Assembly: GCA_020636005.1 (NCBI GenBank)
Contig: JACJYR010000002.1
Coordinates: 992,001 to 1,056,000, forward strand
Length of the DNA stretch: 64,000 nt
Reading direction: 5' to 3'
From: Lewinellaceae bacterium
Lineage (GTDB): Bacteria; Bacteroidota; Bacteroidia; Chitinophagales; Saprospiraceae
The notes beneath the pieces are model-generated. The model saw only the letters and a list, made by a program, of their open reading frames with translations, searched no databases and was not told the DNA's origin. Of this stretch, positions 1 to 7,886 are shown in pieces. A program made the position numbers and the translations under genes. Every line of letters begins with the position of its first letter. Positions within the stretch are counted from its first letter, which is position 1.

Positions 1-79
1 GGGTGGCCATGTAATTGGCAATGATCAGGTGCCCGGTGTGCACGGGGTTGAATGAGCCAAAGAAAAGACCAATTTTCAT
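1..79 (-). CDS. nadD: Nicotinate-nucleotide adenylyltransferase, N-terminal fragment
   Basis: Only the first 26 codons lie in the window; the gene runs off the left edge. The protein begins MKIGLFFGSFNPVHTGHL. The GSFNPVHxGH stretch is the nucleotide-binding T/HxGH signature of the nucleotidyltransferase fold in NadD, which adenylates nicotinate mononucleotide in NAD synthesis. The ATG at 79 lies just before the motif, as is normal for this family. It is transcribed away from fabH. Nothing can be said about the rest of the protein. Confidence 0.9.
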   Translation of the reverse strand, partial: MKIGLFFGSFNPVHTGHLIIANYMAT

Positions 80-506
80 GCATCAAATTTTTTTGCCGGG
101 CAGGGGATGGATAGTAAAAAAACCTGCAAGCGGCCAATGGCAGGCTCAAACCCTCCCCGGTGAAGCAATTTACCAGTTACCGGTAATTTGAAAAAATGGT
201 ATCGCCTGAAAACGTAAGCAATTGACTGCGGGCGTGCTTCATTTAAAACACATCCCGAAAAGGTGCCTGCGGTTATTTGTGCCGCCTAATTTTCAACTGA
301 CAGAAAATCAACTTGCAAAAAACACCTGTGTACCCTCTTTTTCAATTGCGGTGCGATTTCAGACTTTTTTTTACCTTGCGCCGCTTTACGGTTTGCAAAG
401 TAAGCACTTATTTTCCCCTTCCGAACTCATCCAAAACACTTTATACTTCATCCGGGCGGCCAACTATTTGTCCGGCAAAGTGATACGAATCATATAACTA
501 ACATCT
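80..506. other. Intergenic region between divergent nadD and fabH
   Basis: About 430 bases without a convincing gene. A 91-codon open frame at 222-497 has no recognisable domain and overlaps the likely fabH promoter, so I do not call it. The stretch is AT-rich near 360-430 and holds the promoter-like site listed separately. Confidence 0.6.
372..378 (+). promoter_or_regulatory. Candidate Bacteroidota -7 element for fabH
   Basis: TACCTTG follows a T-rich run and is followed by GCGCCGCTTTA. Nearly the same string, TACCTTTGCGCCGCTTT, precedes efp at 1634, which supports a shared promoter form of the TAnnTTTG type known in Bacteroidota. The distance to the fabH ATG is about 130 nt. No transcription data. 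Confidence 0.45.
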
Positions 507-1499
507 ATGACCAACATCCGAGCAGCTATCACCGGCGTTCATGGCTACGTCCCCGACTATGTGCTGACCAACCACGAACTGGCAAAATACGTGGACACGA
601 ACGACGAGTGGATCGTCTCCCGCACGGGCATCAGCGAGCGCCGCATCCTGAAAGGCGAAGGCAAGGCGACCTCCGACATGGCGGTGGAAGCCATCAAAGG
701 GCTTTTTGAAAAAACAGGTACCAGGCCGGAAGAGGTGGACTTTGTCGTTTGCGGCACCGTTACCCCGGACATGATGTTCCCCGATACGGCCAACATCATC
801 GCCGACAAACTGGGCATCAGAAACGCCTTCACCTTCGACGTCGGCGCCGCCTGTTCCGGCTTTTTGTTTTCCCTGGCCACCGGGGAAAAATTCATCGCCT
901 CCGGTTCCCACAAAAAAGTTTTGGTGGTCGGTGCAGACATGATGTCGGCCATCGTTGACTATCAGGATCGCTCCACCTGCATCATCTTCGGCGACGGGGC
1001 AGGGGCCGTGTTGCTGGAGCCGGCCCGGGACGAAGGCTACGGCATTATTGACTCCATCCTGAAAAGCGACGGCTCCGGTGTGGTGAACCTGCACCAGAAA
1101 GCAGGCGGCTCGCTCAGGCCGGCCAGCCATGCCACCGTGGACGCCCGGGAGCATTTCGTTTACCAAAACGGGCGCCCGGTGTTCAAGGCTGCCGTTTCGG
1201 GCATGGCCTCCGTTGTAAAAGAAATCATCCGGCGCAATGGCCTCACCGCCGACGACATCGCCTGGATAGCCCCTCACCAGGCCAACTTGCGCATCATCGA
1301 ATCGGTGGCCAGCATGACGGACTTCCCCATGGAAAAAATGATGGTGAACATCCAAAAATACGGCAACACCACTGCCGCCACCCTCCCGCTCTGCCTTTGG
1401 GAATGGGAGAACCGGCTCAAGAAGGGCGACTATATCATCCTGACAGCCTTTGGTGGTGGCTACACATGGGGGGCGACCCTGATGAGGTGGGCTTACTGA
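507..1499 (+). CDS. fabH: Beta-ketoacyl-ACP synthase III
   Basis: 330 aa, the usual length of FabH. It condenses acyl-CoA (normally acetyl-CoA or a branched starter) with malonyl-ACP to start fatty-acid synthesis. The full catalytic set is visible: Cys116 in AACSGFLF, His257 in IAPHQANLRII and Asn287 in KYGNTTAAT. The ATG at 507 gives a normal N-terminus (MTNIRAAITGVHGYVPDY). It is followed by efp, accB and accC on the same strand, a common grouping that ties chain initiation to malonyl-CoA supply. A 373-codon antisense frame across it is a shadow. Confidence 0.96.
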   Translation: MTNIRAAITGVHGYVPDYVLTNHELAKYVDTNDEWIVSRTGISERRILKGEGKATSDMAVEAIKGLFEKTGTRPEEVDFVVCGTVTPDMMFPDTANIIADKLGIRNAFTFDVGAACSGFLFSLATGEKFIASGSHKKVLVVGADMMSAIVDYQDRSTCIIFGDGAGAVLLEPARDEGYGIIDSILKSDGSGVVNLHQKAGGSLRPASHATVDAREHFVYQNGRPVFKAAVSGMASVVKEIIRRNGLTADDIAWIAPHQANLRIIESVASMTDFPMEKMMVNIQKYGNTTAATLPLCLWEWENRLKKGDYIILTAFGGGYTWGATLMRWAY

Positions 1500-1511
1500 G
1501 CTAATCCGTCG

Positions 1512-1560
1512 TTCGACATTATTTGAGTTGTTCGAATTAGTTTGAAATCGAAGATTCACG
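1512..1560. repeat. Decamer-period tract, copy 1
   Basis: Words align at about 10-nt spacing: TTCGACATTA, TTTGAGTTG, TTCGAATTAG, TTTGAAATCG, AAGATTCACG. The last two words recur almost unchanged at 31793-31812, and related TTTCAAACA words occur at 19115-19180. Non-coding as far as I can see. Confidence 0.6.
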
Positions 1561-1608
1561 CCATCTGTAGTTGAGCAGTTAAATACCCGAACTCCCTTCA
1601 CTGATACC

Positions 1609-1641
1609 TTGTAGCACATAATTATAAAAAATTTACCTTTG
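1609..1641 (+). promoter_or_regulatory. Candidate promoter of efp
   Basis: A TTG at 1609-1611 and TACCTTTG at 1634-1641 resemble the -33 (TTTG) and -7 (TAnnTTTG) boxes of the Bacteroidota primary sigma factor. An AT-rich spacer lies between them. The leader to the efp ATG would be about 160 nt. Confidence 0.5.
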
Positions 1642-1684
1642 CGCCGCTTTTTGAAAACCCCTGCCTACCAATTTGAAATTATTA

Positions 1685-1715
1685 GGAAATTAGAAACCGG
1701 GAAATCAGGAAATTG
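1685..1715. repeat. Octamer-period tract upstream of efp
   Basis: GGAAATTA, GAAACCG, GGAAATCA, GGAAATTG: words with a fixed GGAAAT core and variable ends. The same words recur at 19603-19626 and in part at 53488-53520. Confidence 0.6.
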
Positions 1716-1807
1716 ATGCTCAATGGTTTAATTCCTTGGGTTCCCACTTTCCAATAATGTTTCATAGGCAGGCCTTATTTTTTTACCATTTAAAACTAAA
1801 AATCGCA

Positions 1808-2368
1808 ATGGCTACAACATCTGATATCCGCAACGGCATGTGCCTGGACTATAACAACGACATTTGGACAGTGGTGGAGTTCCAACATGTCAAACCGGGG
1901 AAAGGCGCTGCATTTGTGCGGACCAAGCTAAAATCCCTCACCAAAGGCAAAGTGGTGGAAAACACCTTCCCTGCCGGCCATGCCATAGACGAGGTGCGGG
2001 TAGAAAGACGGCAGTTCCAGTACCTTTATAAAGATGACATGGGCTACAACTTCATGAACATGGAAACCTACGACCAAATGGCGCTACCCGAAAACCTGGT
2101 CGAAAATCCCCAGTTCCTGCAGGAAGGCATGCAGGTGGACGTACTGTTCCATGCTGCCAACGACACGCCACTCAACATGGAGATGCCTACTTTTATCTAC
2201 AGCGAGGTTACCTACACGGAGCCAGGCCTCAAAGGGGACACGGCCACCAACACCCTCAAGCCTGCCACCATTGCTACTGGTGCAGAAATCAAAGTGCCCC
2301 TGTTCATCAATACGGGCGAAAAAATTAAGGTGGACACCCGCACCGGCGAATACCTGGGGCGTACATAG
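1808..2368 (+). CDS. efp: Translation elongation factor P
   Basis: 186 aa from the ATG at 1808. A longer frame exists upstream, but MATTSDIRNGMCLDYNND matches the usual EF-P start and length. EF-P binds between the P and E sites and relieves stalling at polyproline stretches. The tip loop reads HVKPGKGAAFVRTK, placing the conserved lysine at position 32 (the equivalent of E. coli K34, the beta-lysylation site). No epmA or epmB is in the window, so modification status is unknown. The KOW-like N-domain and two OB domains appear intact, ending DTRTGEYLGRT. Confidence 0.96.
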   Translation: MATTSDIRNGMCLDYNNDIWTVVEFQHVKPGKGAAFVRTKLKSLTKGKVVENTFPAGHAIDEVRVERRQFQYLYKDDMGYNFMNMETYDQMALPENLVENPQFLQEGMQVDVLFHAANDTPLNMEMPTFIYSEVTYTEPGLKGDTATNTLKPATIATGAEIKVPLFINTGEKIKVDTRTGEYLGRT

Positions 2369-2513
2369 TTGGCAGCCTTCAGTTGGGAACCCACAGCCCG
2401 AACAGCCTTATTTTTCCCTTCTTCGCAAAAATCAATTGGCCATGAGCGAAAAGGCTGTAATTTACCCGCTGAAAACCTAAACTGACAAAGGGAAAATTTC
2501 AAAATAAAACAAC

Positions 2514-3044
2514 ATGACTTTTCAGGAAATCCAGGAATTGATCAAACTCCTCAACAAGTCCAATCTTGCAGAATTCAAAATGGAGGAGGGCGATTTCAAA
2601 TTGTCGATCCGCACGGCACTATATGTGGAGACGAAGACCACACAAGTCATTTCCACTGCCCCGTCCATCATGCCTATGCAGGCCGCTCCTGCCGCCCATG
2701 CCCCGGCCTCCCCTGCCCCGGTGCTGGCACCTCCTGCTCCGGCGGCAAAGGAAGATTTGGGCAAACCGGCAGAATCGCCTGGCAAATCCGAAGCAGGGAA
2801 AACCTACCTTGAAGTAAAATCGCCGATGGTAGGCACTTTTTACCGGTCGTCCTCTCCGGAAAAGCCGCCCTATGCAGAAGTAGGAAGCTCCATCAAAAAG
2901 GGCGACGTCGTCTGCATCATCGAAGCCATGAAGCTTTTCAACGAAATAGAATCGGAGGTGACGGGCAAGATCGTGAAAGTGGTAGTGGACAATGCGCAGC
3001 CTGTCGAATATGATCAGGTTCTCTTTCTTGTAGAGCCAGAATAG
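2514..3044 (+). CDS. accB: Biotin carboxyl carrier protein of acetyl-CoA carboxylase
   Basis: 176 aa. An N-terminal helical region (1-45) is followed by an Ala/Pro-rich flexible linker (about 50-95) and a C-terminal biotinyl domain. The biotinylation motif is EAMKLFNEIE with Lys140 as acceptor. AccB carries carboxybiotin between biotin carboxylase (AccC, the next gene) and the carboxyltransferase. It lies 145 nt after efp and 82 nt before accC, presumably in one operon. Confidence 0.96.
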   Translation: MTFQEIQELIKLLNKSNLAEFKMEEGDFKLSIRTALYVETKTTQVISTAPSIMPMQAAPAAHAPASPAPVLAPPAPAAKEDLGKPAESPGKSEAGKTYLEVKSPMVGTFYRSSSPEKPPYAEVGSSIKKGDVVCIIEAMKLFNEIESEVTGKIVKVVVDNAQPVEYDQVLFLVEPE

Positions 3045-3047
3045 TGT

Positions 3048-3116
3048 GAACGATAAACGATGGATGATGAAGGATGAACGACGACAAGGTTCATCGTTCT
3101 GGTTCATCGTTCATAG
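3048..3116. repeat. Heptamer-period tract between accB and accC
   Basis: Nearly the whole accB-accC gap reads as 7-nt words: GAACGAT, AAACGAT, GGATGAT, GAAGGAT, GAACGAC, GACAAGG, TTCATCG, TTCTGG, TTCATCG, TTCATAG. The second half is roughly the complement of the first, so the transcript could fold back on itself. It ends 10 nt before the accC ATG. Confidence 0.65.
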
Positions 3117-3126
3117 TTAAAAAAGC

Positions 3127-4473
3127 ATGTTCAATAAAGTCCTTATAGCCAACCGCGGCGAAATTGCATTGAGGGTCATGCGTACCTGCCGGGAAATGGG
3201 CATCAAGACAGTGGCTGTGTTCTCCACTGCCGATGCCGAAAGCCTGCACGTTCGCTTTGCCGACGAAGCCGTCTGCATTGGCCCGCCTCCCTCCAAAGAC
3301 TCCTACCTGAACATCCCCCGCATCATGGCCGCTGCTGAAATCACCAACGCCGATGCCATCCACCCCGGCTACGGCTTTTTGGCAGAAAATGCCGATTTCG
3401 CCGAAATATGCGGGGAGTACGACATCAAGTTTATCGGGCCTACCCCATCCCAGATCCGCTCCATGGGCGACAAGATTACCGCCAAAACGACCATGATTGC
3501 AGCGGGCGTGCCCGTGGTGCCCGGCTCCGGCGGCCTGCTGACGGATTTAAAAGAAGGCAAAAACACGGCAAAAGAAATCGGCTACCCCGTCATCCTCAAG
3601 GCCACTGCCGGCGGCGGTGGCAAGGGCATGAGGGTGGTCTGGGAAGAATCCAACTTCGAGAAGCAGTGGGAAATGGCACGGAACGAGGCCCGTGCCTCCT
3701 TTGGCAACGATGGCATCTATGTCGAAAAATTCATCGAAGAACCCCGCCACATCGAGTTCCAGATAGCCGGCGACCAACACGGCACCGTCGTCCACCTCTC
3801 CGAGCGGGAATGCTCCATCCAGCGCCGCCACCAGAAGCTGGTAGAAGAAAGCCCCTCACCTTTCATGACCGACGAATTGCGCAAGGCCATGGGCGAAGCA
3901 GCCATCCTGGCGGGCGAGGCTATCCATTACGAGGGCGTCGGCACGATTGAATTCCTGGTGGACAAGTACCGCAATTTCTATTTCATGGAAATGAACACCC
4001 GCATCCAGGTAGAACACCCGGTGACGGAGGAAGTCATTGACCACGACCTGATCAAGGAGCAATTGAAAATAGCGATGGGCGAAAAGATCAGCGGCAAAAA
4101 CTACTTGCCCATGATGCACGCCATGGAGTGCCGCATCAACGCCGAGGATCCCTTCAAGGACTTCCGGCCCTCGCCCGGCAAGATTATTTCCCTCCACACC
4201 GCCAAGGGCCACGGCGTCCGGGTGGATACGCATGTGTACGCAGGCTACGTCATCCCGCCCTACTACGACTCCATGATCGCCAAGCTCATCTGCCGTGCCC
4301 GCACCCGGGAAGAATGTATCACGAAAATGGAAAGGGCGCTGGACGAGTTCATCGTGGAAGGCGTGAGAACGACCATCCCGTTCCACAAAAAACTGATGAA
4401 GGACGAGCAGTTCAGGGCCGGGAACTTCCATACGGGCTTTCTCAATGATTTTGATATGGGGACAGAGGAGTAA
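3127..4473 (+). CDS. accC: Acetyl-CoA carboxylase, biotin carboxylase subunit
   Basis: 448 aa, the standard length. It carboxylates the biotin of AccB using ATP and bicarbonate. Visible signatures: the N-terminal KVLIANRGEIALRVMRTC; the ATP-grasp glycine loop KATAGGGGKGM (about 158-168); and the catalytic/metal EMNTRIQVEHPVTE segment (about 288-301). The C-terminal biotin carboxylase domain includes RINAEDPFKDFRPSPGKI. It is the last gene of the fabH-efp-accB-accC group; a 600-base gap follows. Confidence 0.97.
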   Translation: MFNKVLIANRGEIALRVMRTCREMGIKTVAVFSTADAESLHVRFADEAVCIGPPPSKDSYLNIPRIMAAAEITNADAIHPGYGFLAENADFAEICGEYDIKFIGPTPSQIRSMGDKITAKTTMIAAGVPVVPGSGGLLTDLKEGKNTAKEIGYPVILKATAGGGGKGMRVVWEESNFEKQWEMARNEARASFGNDGIYVEKFIEEPRHIEFQIAGDQHGTVVHLSERECSIQRRHQKLVEESPSPFMTDELRKAMGEAAILAGEAIHYEGVGTIEFLVDKYRNFYFMEMNTRIQVEHPVTEEVIDHDLIKEQLKIAMGEKISGKNYLPMMHAMECRINAEDPFKDFRPSPGKIISLHTAKGHGVRVDTHVYAGYVIPPYYDSMIAKLICRARTREECITKMERALDEFIVEGVRTTIPFHKKLMKDEQFRAGNFHTGFLNDFDMGTEE

Positions 4474-4820
4474 GGGAAAGCTTTGGGTTGGGGTTTGCAG
4501 TTTATTTTGTCGTCCAATGCCTGCGCACCGCCATTATGTGGCTCAGATTTACAAAGATGAGCCACAGAGTTTCAACAAACCGTACTACCGTAGAATCCAG
4601 GGCTGTCCTGAAAGACCTTTCGCTGCATTTGGCAGCGGGTAAAATTTTTTAGGCAGGTTTATCCAACTTCCTTACCGCCAGTTGACGGGGTGATAGCCTC
4701 TTTCACCCCATGTTTCCCACTGAAAGGCCACCTAAGCGCCAATTTCATTGATATAGTTTTGAGGAATACTTCAAAGTTTCACTCTTCCCCTCTTTGGGGT
4801 GAAATACAGACTTTTAGGTG

Positions 4821-4924
4821 GAGAGGCCGGGTTTGATAACCCGGCTGTTCAGGCTCCAAACTACCGGGTTTGATAACCCGGCTGTTCAGGCTCCAAACTA
4901 CCGGGTTTGATAACCCGGCCTCTC
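4821..4924. repeat. Three-fold palindrome array with identical spacers
   Basis: The 18-bp palindrome ccgggtttgataacccgg occurs three times (4827, 4864, 4901), separated by two identical 19-nt spacers (4845-4863 and 4882-4900). The outermost copies carry gagagg and cctctc, so the array looks like one longer palindrome whose middle was duplicated in tandem. The right end (ggtttgataacccggcctctcaaaa) closely matches the palindrome at 11521-11580. It is not a CRISPR: the spacers are identical and the unit is too short. Confidence 0.8.
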
Positions 4925-5020
4925 AAAACTAAAACGGTGCTGAAATGCCCACTCCATCTTAAAGAGGGGATACTTCAAAGTTTACTTCCCTGTCGAAGGA
5001 ATACCAGCACCCGGAAACAC

Positions 5021-5052
5021 AAAAGCCCCAGGCAATGCGCCCGGGGCTTTCA
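5021..5052 (-). terminator. Rho-independent terminator of the coiled-coil gene
   Basis: The stem AAAGCCCC/GGGGCTTT encloses a 13-nt loop and lies 20 nt beyond the stop of the minus-strand gene. A short T run follows in that direction. Confidence 0.6.
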
Positions 5053-5072
5053 TTATCAGCAAGTGGCCATCG

Positions 5073-6596
5073 TCAAGCCTTTTCGGCTTCCGACGAAACT
5101 TCTGCGTGGAAGGTATCCTCTACTACGGCGTTGAGGGCAGCGGCATCGGCCATTATTTCAGCCATGCCGTCTTCTGCTTCCGGCTCCTGCTTTTCGGGCT
5201 GGGCGGCGGCGGCTTTTTGCGCCTGGAAGTCTTCCTTCAGGTCTTCGATGGCATCCTCGATTTTGTCGCCGATGACGGAGGCTACCGCTTTGACGGAATC
5301 CACCAGGTCTTCCAGCGACTCGCCGACCGTGTGGCTCACCGCATCCATGATGGACTCTTCCTTTTTGCCCTTTCCTGCACCTGGTTTCGGCTCTTTTTTC
5401 GGTGCCGTTTTCTCGGCCTTTGCTTCCATGATCTCTTCGGCGGCTTTTTCCAGCCCGGGTATTTCATCTTCCCGTGCTTCGGCAGCCTGCTTGATTTCTT
5501 CGGCTATCTTCTCCTTCACAGCAGCCTGGGCAGCGTGGCGGGCTTCTTTTTCCTTGAGGCTGGCAAGGCGTTTTTCCAGGTCGATCTTGGTGGAGAGCAT
5601 TTCGGCCAGCTTTTCTTCCTTCGAGCGCACCCGTTCTTCAATCATCATGATTTTGGCCTGGCGTATCTGGGCTTCCAACTGCCCGTCGGTCGTATCAATT
5701 TTATGCTGCTGGAAGTTGAGGTCGTTGCGGTCCCGCCTGATAGACTGTTCCATCTTGTCGATGGCCGACATCAGGCCGTTGTAGCGCCGCTGCATGCGGA
5801 CGTAGGCAGAACTACCTGCCTCTTCCGCTTGTTTGCCACCGAAACGCTTTTCTTTGACCATTTTAAAAGTGGCGTCCAGTTTTTCCCACACCTTGGCCCG
5901 GTGCTCACGGGTCAGTTTGGACTCCCGGAACCTGCGCTGCAATTTTTTCAGCTCGTCGAACATGACCGGCAGGCGGGCGCCATCGCTGACTTTTTTCTCT
6001 ACATCGTCTAGCGCCGATATGAATTTATCATAGACATCTTTGGAGAGGCGGTCGTATTCTTCGTCCATTTTAGAGCGAAGTTCCTTCATCGTCCCGAAAA
6101 GGGCATTGATGTTGTCCCGCAGTTGGTCAGCGTGGTCGCGCAGCAGGTTGCGCTCCCGCACCTGTCCCTGCACTTTGTCCCAAAATTCTTTGAGGTTGTC
6201 CCAAACGCCATCGTCGAATTCTTTGAGCTTTTCCACCTGCTCTTTCAAATCGGCCACCTGGTCTTCGTAGGCCTGATGGAGCTTGGCGGACAGCACCAGG
6301 AAATGCCATTCGGTTTGTGCCCTTTGCACTACATCGGTCCTTTCCACTTTGATGTCGTCGGGCAGCAGGCTGTCGCTCATCGAAAGTTCCCGCTCCAGGT
6401 GGGTGTGTGGTTCCGGGAATACCATCCCTTCGCCATCCCGCCATTCTTTCATCATCTGCTGGTAAAAGTCTTCCGTGGCAACGGAATCGGGAAAGGTCCA
6501 AATGTCCACTTTGTTGTCATCGGCGCGGAGCGCTACGGCGATCATAATCTTTTCGTCCTGGGCATTGGTGCCCCAAAGTACTAGTTTCGACTTCAT
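5073..6596 (-). CDS. Long charged coiled-coil protein, function unknown
   Basis: 507 aa, no signal peptide. The first 60 residues (MKSKLVLWGTNAQDEKIMIA...) look globular. Residues about 90-390 are long Glu/Lys/Arg-rich helices typical of coiled coils. One segment (ELKKLQRRFRESKL...KVWEKLD) loosely recalls DUF349 repeats, but I would not assign the family on that. An Ala/Glu/Lys-rich linker with KKEPKPGAGKGKK leads to an acidic, helical C-terminus. It is transcribed alone, with a terminator downstream. I do not recognise a function; a cytoplasmic scaffold is plausible. Confidence 0.75.
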   Translation of the reverse strand: MKSKLVLWGTNAQDEKIMIAVALRADDNKVDIWTFPDSVATEDFYQQMMKEWRDGEGMVFPEPHTHLERELSMSDSLLPDDIKVERTDVVQRAQTEWHFLVLSAKLHQAYEDQVADLKEQVEKLKEFDDGVWDNLKEFWDKVQGQVRERNLLRDHADQLRDNINALFGTMKELRSKMDEEYDRLSKDVYDKFISALDDVEKKVSDGARLPVMFDELKKLQRRFRESKLTREHRAKVWEKLDATFKMVKEKRFGGKQAEEAGSSAYVRMQRRYNGLMSAIDKMEQSIRRDRNDLNFQQHKIDTTDGQLEAQIRQAKIMMIEERVRSKEEKLAEMLSTKIDLEKRLASLKEKEARHAAQAAVKEKIAEEIKQAAEAREDEIPGLEKAAEEIMEAKAEKTAPKKEPKPGAGKGKKEESIMDAVSHTVGESLEDLVDSVKAVASVIGDKIEDAIEDLKEDFQAQKAAAAQPEKQEPEAEDGMAEIMADAAALNAVVEDTFHAEVSSEAEKA

Positions 6597-6939
6597 GGTA
6601 CAGGTTTAGGTTTCAAAAAAAACAGTAATCGTTGAATCGTTCAATTTCAAAAAATTGTATTTCTTTTCCATCGGATCGGCTTGTCAATCAAGTGGCCGAA
6701 AACCAGGTGGCAAATTGAAAACGGACAGGCCACTGCTCCCTGAAAATTCACCGGTGCGGTGGCGGTACGGTTGTTCATTGGATCCTGGTGCGTGTTGTTC
6801 CGTTTTTACGCTCTCTTCCAAGTGGGGAAGAAACCCGGAGGCTCCATTCCTGCCTGTTCTTTGCAAAGCACTAAAAATTTATCAAATGTAAGAAAAAGCC
6901 CTTCAAACGGACAAATTCTGCCACAGGTTTCACCCTTTG
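6597..6939. other. Intergenic region downstream of purQ
   Basis: 343 bases. It holds an octamer tract at 6627-6650 (AATCGTTG, AATCGTTC, AATTTCAA) just upstream of the coiled-coil gene. Short frames on both strands show no recognisable protein. Nothing else seen. Confidence 0.5.
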
Positions 6940-7662
6940 TCAGGAAAGCTGGCCCATGGCTTCCATTTCTGCCATTTCGACAATGGACTCGAACAGCGCC
7001 TTCCCATCTTCGTTGCCCAGGATGCTTTCAGCGGCCCTTTCCGGGTGGGGCATCATGCCGAATACGTTGCGGCCTGCGTTGCAAATGCCGGCAATATGGT
7101 GCAACGATCCGTTCGGGTTTGTCTCTGGTGTGATGGCGCCATTTTCACTGCAATATTTGAACAAGATCTGGTCGCTGTTGGCCAAGGACTGCAAGGTGTC
7201 GGCATCGGCAAAATAATGGCCTTCGGCATGTGCAATGGGTATTTTGTAGGCCTTGTTCAAATCGAGCCGGGCGGTCAGCAGGCTCTGGCGGGTCATGGGT
7301 TTCACCCAGGTGTTTTTACAAATAAACCGCTGCCGGTCGTTGCGCAGCAAGACCCCTGGCAGCAGGCCAGCCTCGCAAAGGATTTGGAAGCCGTTGCATA
7401 CGCCGAATACATACCCGCCCGCCTGGGCAAACTCGATGACGGAAGCCATGATAGGCGAAAAGCGTGCGATGGCGCCCGAACGCAGGTAATCGCCAAACGA
7501 AAACCCGCCCGGCAGCACGATGCAGTCCTTCGTGTCGAAATCCGGCAGGGCCGTGTCTTTGTGCCAAAGGGGCTGTACTTCCTGCTGCATCACGGTGCCC
7601 AGCACATGGAGCATGTCGTGGTCGCAATTGGAGCCCGGAAAAATGACAACACCGAATTTCAT
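6940..7662 (-). CDS. purQ: Phosphoribosylformylglycinamidine synthase subunit PurQ
   Basis: 240 aa from the ATG at 7662 (MKFGVVIFPGSNCDHD); the longer upstream frame adds 25 residues absent from the family. It is the glutamine amidotransferase subunit of FGAM synthase in purine synthesis and supplies ammonia to PurL. Class-I glutaminase features are present: the nucleophile Cys in VFGVCNGFQIL, the oxyanion region LPGGFSFGDYLRSG, and the terminal His/Glu in MMPHPERA. purL and purS are not adjacent. Confidence 0.95.
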   Translation of the reverse strand: MKFGVVIFPGSNCDHDMLHVLGTVMQQEVQPLWHKDTALPDFDTKDCIVLPGGFSFGDYLRSGAIARFSPIMASVIEFAQAGGYVFGVCNGFQILCEAGLLPGVLLRNDRQRFICKNTWVKPMTRQSLLTARLDLNKAYKIPIAHAEGHYFADADTLQSLANSDQILFKYCSENGAITPETNPNGSLHHIAGICNAGRNVFGMMPHPERAAESILGNEDGKALFESIVEMAEMEAMGQLS

Positions 7663-7797
7663 GGATGTATTTTTTTGAAAATAAGAGTGCAAAGGTAGAT
7701 AAATTCGGATGGAACCTCGTTGGGGAAGGGGCAGCAAAAAGGGTTTGTATTTGTAAAATTGGTGATTTTTCTCACCAGATCCCTGCAGTGCCTGTTT

Positions 7798-7886
7798 AGT
7801 AACGATGAAAAAATAACTTCACCATTTTGATTTTGAAAACCCCAGCAATGGAAGGGTTTATTAAAAATAATCCCGATTTTACATCG
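7798..7886 (+). repeat. Dispersed hairpin repeat, copy A (left part, split by the IS)
   Basis: Matches the 110-bp family (agtaacgatgaaaaaataac ... ggaagggtttatt ... aataatcccgattttacatcg). The insertion sequence at 7887-9322 interrupts it inside the terminal hairpin. The remaining right part is 9336-9359. The other copies are listed separately. Confidence 0.85.
7874..7886. repeat. Target-site duplication, left
   Basis: cgattttacatcg (13 bp) is repeated exactly at 9323-9335 on the far side of the IS. Direct duplications of 10-13 bp are usual for the IS4 family. Confidence 0.85.

Larger units (their letters stand above)
1500..1807. other. Intergenic region fabH-efp
   Basis: 308 bases with no gene. 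It holds a decamer-period tract (1512-1560), a strong promoter-like site (1609-1641) and an octamer-period tract (1685-1715), each listed separately. Confidence 0.6.
4474..5072. other. Intergenic region between convergent accC and the coiled-coil gene
   Basis: About 600 bases. Apart from the palindrome array (4821-4924) and a terminator (5021-5052), I see only short open frames without recognisable sequence and a few weak hairpins. Confidence 0.55.

Noticed and set aside
222..497. 91-codon frame upstream of fabH
   Set aside because: No family resemblance; overlaps a promoter-like site and AT-rich DNA.
498..1619. 373-codon minus-strand frame over fabH
   Set aside because: Low-complexity translation, no recognisable motif; fabH with complete catalytic residues occupies the other strand.
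4821..4924. CRISPR-like array of three repeats and two spacers
   Set aside because: The spacers are identical to each other, the repeat is an 18-bp perfect palindrome, and no cas gene is present. It is a duplicated palindrome.
5106..6011. 301-codon plus-strand frame over the coiled-coil gene
   Set aside because: Phe/Leu-rich shadow of Glu/Lys codons on the opposite strand.
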